Source of the DNA: Nemertoderma westbladi
Lineage: Eukaryota > Xenacoelomorpha > Nemertodermatida > Nemertodermatidae
Length of the DNA stretch: 37,092 nucleotides
Assembly (NCBI GenBank): GCA_032718475.1
Contig: JAUCBJ010001881.1
Coordinates: forward strand, 1 to 37,092
Direction: 5' to 3'
The notes below the pieces were generated by a model, which saw only the letters and a list, made by a program, of their open reading frames with translations, had not been told where the DNA came from and did no database searches. The position numbers and the translations under genes were made by a program. Position 1 is the stretch's first letter, and each line of letters opens with the position of its first letter. This document shows, piece by piece, positions 22,301 through 31,300 of the stretch.

Positions 22301-25300
22301 TGAAACGTGGGTCTACTCGAGAGGGAAACACTATACAAACCAACCAAGGTATCGGGGGAACCAATCAAGGTATCAGGTAGTTCATGCAACCTTCCAAGAC
22401 TCAATGGAGAAAGAGCTAGATACGAGCGACAAAGATAAAAGTAAACCTAACAACCCAGCCGTTCAAAGGCTATACAATGAAGGGAACACTTTACAGCGAT
22501 GTTATTGGAGGAATGTTTTACTATCAATTCTTACACTATCTGTCTTTATTCTCTCGTATGAATAAACATTGGGTATGATTATTGAGGGAAGATGTTTTGA
22601 CCTTTTTTTTAACGAGTCAACAGCTAGTCAATGGGATGTAAATATATTTCGGTTATAAAAAGGTTTACAACAGACAGACAGAAAAAACACGATATTTTGA
22701 TTGAAACCGTTATTAATGGCGGAACCATCATAAAGAACCTTAACTAATTGTGCTAACGTGCAGTAAGATTTGTAAGGCTTGAGTACACAATTGTAATTAT
22801 ATTTTAAATGTAAATGTTATGGTTGGGGTTTAGGGGCGGTTCAACAAAAAAGTTAAACAATTAATTTTGTTGCAGAATGTGACATTGAGGGTAACTTTAT
22901 ATAGCTGAAAACTCATGATGGCATTTATGAACGACCCTTAGTTTCAGTTACTATTTGAGAATACTCAAAAATTAATGTGAATTTGGAATTTTGAACAGCC
23001 CTGAACCCTGATGTTATAATAATTTACCCGTTTGGTATACCGGAAGTTAACTAATACTACATACCTGTAATATAACTTATTTATAATGAAACATTAATTT
23101 ATAATTTATACTTTCTGTGTAAGTAAAGGATATGATGATGACGCGATGACTTTGGAGAGTAAACGTCTTGACATTTAGGGCAGTAAAGTTTTACCATAGC
23201 TTCCCCCGGTACATCTGATAATCCTGCAAATAATAACATTTAATTTATAATATAAATGTTATATACCAGCACAGCACCACATACGGTACCAAAAATAGGA
23301 GATAATAATTATGCTGTTCTGAATTATTGTGATGGGCCCTTTTAAATGGTTATTTATTATCCTAGTCGAATTTATGGTGGTCTGGAGCATAAGGCACTGC
23401 CAAAATATTAGCCACCCATATCCATTCTCAAGCCCACCCGCATTAGGAGAAACCGTTGGGAATCTTTGATTAAAATAGGGTTGGCACTTGCCACAATATT
23501 TCAGTTTCAATTTTCCCTGATCTGTAAAAGGCAAGGTAATAGATAGACAGAGCATGATTCAGTGATCAGCAGCTGAATTTAGTGGGTGTCAAAAGGTTCA
23601 ACTTAGCTTCCTTCTTGTCTCCAGTTTTCCGCTGATTTTTGGACATGAAGAACAACATGTTCTGGCATTTAGCTCCCTGCTGATTGGCTTGAGCTACAAT
23701 AACATGTATACTCTACTACAATCATATATTTTAGTTGGCATAATATATATAGTAAAAAACAAGATCAATAATTATGTGCCGCCTTCTGTTCATTAACTCT
23801 TAGAGAACATAACAAAGGTAATTTATGTGATATACATTATTGAACAATTATATATGTTCGAATGGAACTCTATATAATAGAGTAATACATAATGATTAAT
23901 TGAAAGGTCGATGTACTTCAATGTGACAGCTACCTGCCTCTAGTATTATTATACAAAGGTCAATAATCCTCTAAAATGTAATCTGTGCATTAAAGTGAAC
24001 AATGCAATCAATAACGGGTGTTAAGTGATTGTCAATTTGAGGTCATCAAACCGCATCATCATGAAGCCGCGTTCTACCTAGAAAAAATTTGTCAAGGACT
24101 ACAGTATATCGGTTCATTATTATATTTAAATTTAAAATTCTTGCACGGCATTGTTTTTATAGCGAATAAAGAAAATATTTTGAGTGAAACTTGAACGAAG
24201 ACTTGAACAGTTGAACAGTCGTTCAACTGTCCACGAGAGCTTCTGCTAGAGATCTTCTTTCGCAGTGCGCTAGTTACAGTAGAGCAGTATTGGTTAAATT
24301 AAAAAAAGTAAAAAGAAGTTGTATAATTTGCAGTATACACACTACACAATACATACATAGTTAACGCGTAATCTGGTGAACATTTTTCTAAAACAACATC
24401 TCCACTTGGTGAAAACTCAAACGAGGTTTGCGATTGTCAGTTGTTCTTGGTGGGAATTATTTATGAAATCTATTCTGACTGCGGCAGGATTTGAGGCTTG
24501 GCGTTTAGCTAGTGTGGATTGTGCACCGGTGAGCATTCCTGTGTTTTTCCTCAACTGCGGATTGTGCACCGGTGCTCAACCATTTACTTTTTGTTAATTA
24601 CATTATGTGGGAATGCCTTTGGGCACCGGTGCTCAAATTCACTATCATTGTACCACCATGGAAGAAACTGCAACTCAATAGCTCCGTCCAGTCCAGAGAT
24701 AGTAGTTTGAATTTCATAAAAATTATACATATTTTTTTAATGTATTTAGGCTTACGAATTAACAATTTTCAAAACTGTACCAAGAATAATCCCATCACAT
24801 TAGTAAATGAATTTGGCCACTTCCAAAATTTCAGGGGGCCCCATAGCCTCCCCTCCCTTGGGTCCGAGCCTGTGTATGGGCGGGTGTATGATCGAGTGGA
24901 AAATGTCTTGGGAGTTGACCCCACCGCCACCACCCCATTAATCATTTGGGTTTTAAAAACATTTAGAAAGTAAAACATTATAAAATAACATTGTTATTGT
25001 TACAGCACGCTCATGCAATATAAATTAACACATGAAAAGTAAACAAAACAGTTCTTGCTTAACTAACAATGAACTAAATCAAATAGGCCTAATAGCTAAT
25101 CCTAAATCATTTTAAAAATCCCGCCATAATTATATAAGTGGAAATGTTGAGCACCGGCGCTCAATCCACACTGGCACTTGTGTAGTACGGATTGTGCACC
25201 GGTGCACCAACTTAAAAAAAATATATGTTTTTGAGTCCTATAGAGATCACAGATACCAAATATGACAATGGCTAATGTATTTGAGCACCCACCGGTGCTC

Positions 25301-28300
25301 AACTTATAGCCTCCGCACTAAGGGCTAGTTAAGCCAAAATAGCTCCGCACTACAGGGTTGCACAGGTCGTGTTCACCGGTGCTCAATCCGCAGTAAGAAG
25401 TTGACAGGGAGTAGAACCTGCCGCAGTAAAGTTAAAACACGAATTGTGCACCGGTACTCAATCCGCAGTTAACGTGTTTTAAAGGGGAGATGGAACCCTT
25501 AGATTTTCCCATACATTAGCCTTTTTTACAAAAATGTCCCGGTTTCTCCGGAACTACTAGTTAGATTTTTCTGAAATTTGGTCTGCTTTTACAGTAGACA
25601 CTCCGACAGATATGGAACCTAAAAAAATCGAAATTCTCGTATTATTTTTCACAGTTTTGAAGAAAAGGTCACAAATTTTGAATTTGGTCCTATTATAACA
25701 CAATGAATGAGGATGAGTTAACTACGATAATTATAGGTTCCAGTTATGCGCCTTAGCGCCACGGATCATGTGAAATTTCAAGAAATTTCATTAAGCCGTT
25801 CTCGAGATAATGGGGCATTTGTAACCAAAATAACACTGAAAAGTAACATAGGAGAAAAATGCATTCAACGTTTTTAAACCATCCCGCCAAATTTCATAAA
25901 AGGAGGAAATTTTCAAACATACCAATATTGTCCAATTTTGTAGGACAATATAAAAGGACATTTTTTCAAACTTTAACTAAAACCTTCGCAATGGGGTTTC
26001 CCTGGTCCGTGATTTCATTTCCGACGTCAGTTTTTACGAATGTCGGGTTCGCTGTCTGAATTTTGGTTTGTCCGTCAAAATATAAAAAAATTAGAGCACT
26101 TAACTAAAAGTATTGCTATGGGGTTTTCGTGGCCGGTGATTTCATTTAGGACGTCAGTTTTCACGATTAATGGTATTGGTATATCTGGTGTATTTTTTAT
26201 ATTTTGACAGACAGACCGGAAAAAACAGACAGACCGACAAACGTACGTACAGACAGGATTAGAATCCGTAAATAACACAAATTGATAGCAGAAACGAAAT
26301 CACGAAAACACCTGGCTAACTTTAACATCGGCACTTTTTTAAGATGCGCCCCAACGAGGTAAGACAATTTATTTTATTCATTAATTATTAGTAGAAACAG
26401 AAACAATAAAATGAATATTATTATATTATTATAAGTACGGATTAGTGTTTAGTGTGGTTTGTTTATAATTAGTAATTTAAAAGTTGTTATAATATAAAAC
26501 TTTATAACATCGGCAGTTTACAAGAGCTGGTGGAAGTAAAACGGACAACAATAAGGAGTCAGTGAGGGAGAGTGGAATTCGGGTTATTGAAAACTAAAAT
26601 CGATTTTGAGAAAAAGATTTTGGAGGACTAAAAATCAGCTTAATTTGTTTATATTCAAGATTCTACAAATTAAAGTGGCCTGCTTATTTGTATTGCCTTC
26701 AATGCATTGTCATTACTGTACTGTAATTATTTTCACTGAAGAGAGATATAAAGTCCCCTTCGTGCTCTATAGTCCCCTACGGTACGTCATGCTGCTCACT
26801 TCGTTTCTTTAGTTCTGTTTGAATCTTAGTAGTTGCTACTACTACAACACTATTACGTTGAATCACAATATCATAATCGCCTAAAATCGACTCATAATTT
26901 CCAACAAAAAATCCCAAAAACTATTTAAAAATTAATCTTATAAAAAATGTATTAAAAATATTCGTATTTCGTATTCGTATTTTACTTAAAAACCCTCCTC
27001 CCTACAGCCCACACACATTTAAGGGCGCGTGTTTGTGATAAAAATTAAAAAAAATCAAAACGATTTTACGATTTTTCAATTTTACGGATTCTGGACCATC
27101 ATCTCTTTTAGTTCTTGATATATCGAGTTATAGCTGTCTGTCTGCATGTCAGTCGGTCAGTCTGACAAAACTAAAGAAACACATGCATTGTATAATTTTC
27201 GCTGCAGGATTTTTCATGTTTAGTGATCGCATTTCTAATGTCAGTTTTAATGTTTTAAGGACCAAATTGCACGAAATTTTCAATATATGTTTTTCTACTA
27301 ATCCTTTATAGGTTGTACCGGTACCATATTTAGACATGTAGGTTTTTAGAAATTTCAAAAGTTACATAAAAAAACTATAAAAATACTTTATTCACTTTTT
27401 AAAAATAAGATTTTTCACTTTGAAAAGTTCTGGCGATTAAAATAATTTTTTTTATTTATTCTGTTAGGGCCTACCACGTCTGAGACACATTCAAATTTAA
27501 ATCACCACGAAATTTCAAGCCATTCTGTTCAACCAATTCCTCAGAAGGCTTAAAATTTTAGCAAAACGATTCTGAAATTTTCTGTTAATACTATTTGCAA
27601 CGCCACCTAGTCGCGAAAAACATTTATTCGTAAATTTGCCTTAGAATAGTTACGATGACCTTCTATCATTTAACAAAACTTGAATCATTTAACGAAACCA
27701 AGAAACCAGAGTCACTTAGGTTACAGTTGGGGAATCACGTCACAAACCACATCATAGTTTGTTTTATAGGACAACCACGAGTAGACAGAACTGACAGATA
27801 GGGGAAGACTGTGTCTAGGCCTACCTAAAAAAACAGCTGATTTCGAGAACTAATTAAACTGTAATCTGTGTTTATAATTATCCACTGTGACCTGGTTATT
27901 TCCCTCAATTTATATGTATCATTGTTAATTAGCCGATATGGGATTTGCGACGTCAAGCTGCCCCATAATATGTGCCCCCCCGACCCACCTATAGGCATAA
28001 CTGGTTGGTTTTCGCAGTAAACCCGCATACAATGTCCGAAGTCTCCTTGCTGCCATTTCTCCACCATTTGTGCTATTCCTCTGTTGGTTAGAATGAACCG
28101 AGCGTGTATCAAACCATACAGCATCTCCGCTGCCTGTTCGATAAGATCGCTCTGGTTGGGATTTTCTTCCAATTCGTCGTCTATAGTAAGAAGAAAAATA
28201 ATCTTCGGTTAATATCCACGTAGTTCTATTTGAACCTCACAGTCACAAGTAGTGCGCGTTGGTATTCAAAATACCTATACCGGTAAAAGTTTAAATATTT

Positions 28301-31300
28301 AAAAAATATATTTGCATTTCCGTAGACAGATTTAACGTCACGTCTATGTTTATAGTTTTATATTATTAAAATCAATTCACATAACATTATCGTCCGTCTA
28401 CCTATACCACTTCAAACAACTATTAGTCCGTTGCTCCGTTCACATAACGTTATAGTCCGCTCAAACAACGTTTTAAATATTTCACACAACTTTATAGAAC
28501 TTCACATAACTTTATAGACCGTTCACATAACTTTATAGACCGTTAACACAACGTTATAGTTTATGATTATAAAATGTAATGGTTATTAATTTTAATAACA
28601 AAGCATTTTAGATAATTTTAGTAAATTTTTTGAGTTCTCTTTCTTCTATAATTTTAAGTGCACTGTGCAAATTGACAATAGCGGGTGCTAGTGCTGTCAA
28701 TTCCTGACATTGGTCAATTGGTTGGGGGGGGGGGGGGGGGGGGGGGGGGTGGTACTGGAAAAAGGGAAGGGGAGGGCAGAGCGGGGGAAACAAAACAACG
28801 CGGATTGGGTTTGTTTTCTCTGTCGATTACTTTATGTTTAGCGTTATTTGAGGTAAATATTATATAAGTATAAAAAATGTATATATATAAAATATAAATG
28901 TAAAAAAATATGTATATATAAAAAAAAAAGTATGGCCCCTGGGTGGTTCCGCAGGGGGCTAGAACTGGTTCTGAGTGTGTGTTTCCTATGTAGACGGTGT
29001 GTGTTCGGTTGTGTAGGAAACTTGTGACCAGTTTGTTACGAATCCTTCGTATACCGTAACTATCTAATTTATTTAGTAATATATTGTGCTGCAAGGTATC
29101 AAAAGCTTTTTAAGGTCTATCGATATTAAGAGTTCTGATTCTTGTAATTCTAGAATATTTATTAGTTTTTCAGTTACAGTAAGTATGGCGTCAGTAGTTG
29201 TAGTGCGCTTTCTGAAACCGTATTGATTGTGAGTAAATATTGAGTTTGAGTACTTGTCTAACTGACTGTCTGTAGTCTGTTAATCGGGTCAGTAATGTTT
29301 GACACTATGGCTTCATACCAACTCACTAAAATGATCAATACAATATGGGGGTTTTCGGGGTCGGTGATTTAATTTCTGCTGTCACTTTTAATGTTTGGTG
29401 GTATCTAAAATGCATGTCTGACAGTTTGTCTGTCTGTCTGGCTTCTGAATTTTGACGGACAAACTGATAGACGGAAAGACAGCGATAACTCGAGAACTAA
29501 AAAAGATATTGTCAAACCGTTTTAAGATTTGAACTCCCCAGTAAATTATGCATCAGATGAAATAAAAAACTAAAAATGTGAAAAGTTAACACAAGGAGGG
29601 GGTTACCCCCCCCCCCCCCCACCTTAATTAAAATTAGAATAATCGTAAAAGTAGCGGCTATCGGGAGGGTTAAAAATGCATGAGTAATTTTGGACTCTCA
29701 TAAATGTACCCAAGTAATCAGTAGTGCCTATTCCTGTCAGAAAAATACCGCCAGAAAAACACCAGGAGTAACTATATATTCGGTCACGTATATCTGTAGA
29801 TATATGGTCGATCAATGACTTTGAAATCTGTGTAATTCTAGATGGAACTATAATTGTTGAAGGGAGTGAGATTCTATGGTGTGTAAATATTTCATGGAGT
29901 TATTAGTTTTTTAAAAGGTCTATGTTAAAGTCCCCTGTTAAAATTATATATAGATTTTGAGTAAGTAAATTGTAGATGGTTTTATTTAAGTTTTCCAAAA
30001 AATTGTTTCATCCGATTAATGTTGGTTTTGCAATTTTTTTTTATCGTGATATACTAACCCACGAAGATTTGCAGTGTTCAATTGAAATGTCAGTTCGGTG
30101 TATGTAGTATGGCTGCACCCCTCGGTTTCGCTTTCCGTATTGTCGGTTGTCTGTAAGTGGAGTTGAGTAGCCATGTATCTTCAAAGTTGTAAGATCAGTA
30201 TTGTCAGTTAAAAACGTCTTAGTCAGTTAGTAAAAGCAAGTACGTCAAATTATTGGTCTAGATTAAAGTAATCAATTGTAGCTTACAATTTTTATTAAGG
30301 CTCCTACAGTTTAAGTGATATACTGAAAATGAGTTGTTTTTAGGGAGAACGTTAAATTTAGTATCAGAAAAATATTTACCGTGAGTATTATTAGAATCTA
30401 GGTTTTGATTTGGATCTATATTTTGAAATGTGGCGTCGTAATCGTCAAAGTTAGCAGGTAAGTCAAAGTCGACTTCGACATTGTAAAGCGAAAATCACAC
30501 GTTGTTTGGTTTTGGAGGCTCATAGGGTAAAATCAATAATCGAAAACTTATTGAGCGAGGTCGTCTCTAAAATGCTTACAAGGGAAAGGGAGTAATAAAC
30601 ACACAGCCTTGTAGTTTTGGTCTCTGGAAATGTATTGTTTTCGGCTGGAACCCAGTTTAAGAAGCGAACTGGAAAGCTATGGACTCATAGTGGAGCCAGT
30701 GGTCACAAGTGACAGATAGACCACATCCTGTTTCGTAGGAAATACAGGAGCTCTATACAAGACTGTAATGCATTTACACTTCGACCCTTCTCCAGTGATC
30801 ACCGCCTTATTGTGGCCAAGGTAAGACTTAGTATTCGTGCCAGCAGAACAACGAAATCTGCCTTGCCGCGGCATGACTGGTCCTCTCTGTTGCAGCAGCC
30901 AAGTGTGAGATCCAGCTTCACACTAAAGCTGAGCAACAGGTATGAGGTTCTTGCCTCTGAGGCGGCAGATCACTGTGAGGGCTATACTGCCTTCACAGAA
31001 GCAGTGAAGTTAGCAGCTGCAGAAACAGTTCCTGTATAACCTCGAAACAGGAAAAGGGCCCCCTGGACTGACAACAAAATTCAGAAGTGCCGAAATGACC
31101 CCTATAAGGCGCAGAAAGAGTCCCCACTCAAACAGACTACAGCGGCCAAGAATGCAGTTAGGGCTGCATCTAGGTCCCTGAACAGGCAGTACTCTGTTAA
31201 TCTACAGGAGCTAATAAACCAACAGGTTGATGCCATCAATGATGCTGACGACAGCAGGCAATCATCCCAGGCATGGAAATCGATCAACTTGCTTACTGGT

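Larger units (their letters stand above)
13188..23133 (-). other. CSNK2B: U12-type (minor spliceosome) AT-AC intron of CK2 beta, 9946 nt
   Basis: The donor after ...CATC is ATATCCTTT, the exact U12 AT-AC consensus. The branch site TTTCCTTAAC lies at 13210-13201, about 14 nt from the last intron base, and the intron ends CATCTGTTTTTAC. Exons on both sides fit CK2 beta with the His codon split C|AT. No GT-AG alternative keeps the SSRHHH-(T/I)-DGAYFG alignment. Three protein genes lie within it. Confidence 0.95.

Noticed and set aside
24376-25302. Several 60-130-codon frames around the ACCGGT palindromes
   Set aside because: No recognisable domains; they overlap on both strands and cross the repeated palindromes, in CK2 beta intron 2.
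28685-29094. Frames with poly-Gly or poly-Pro
   Set aside because: They are translations of the 26-G run next to a LINE remnant.
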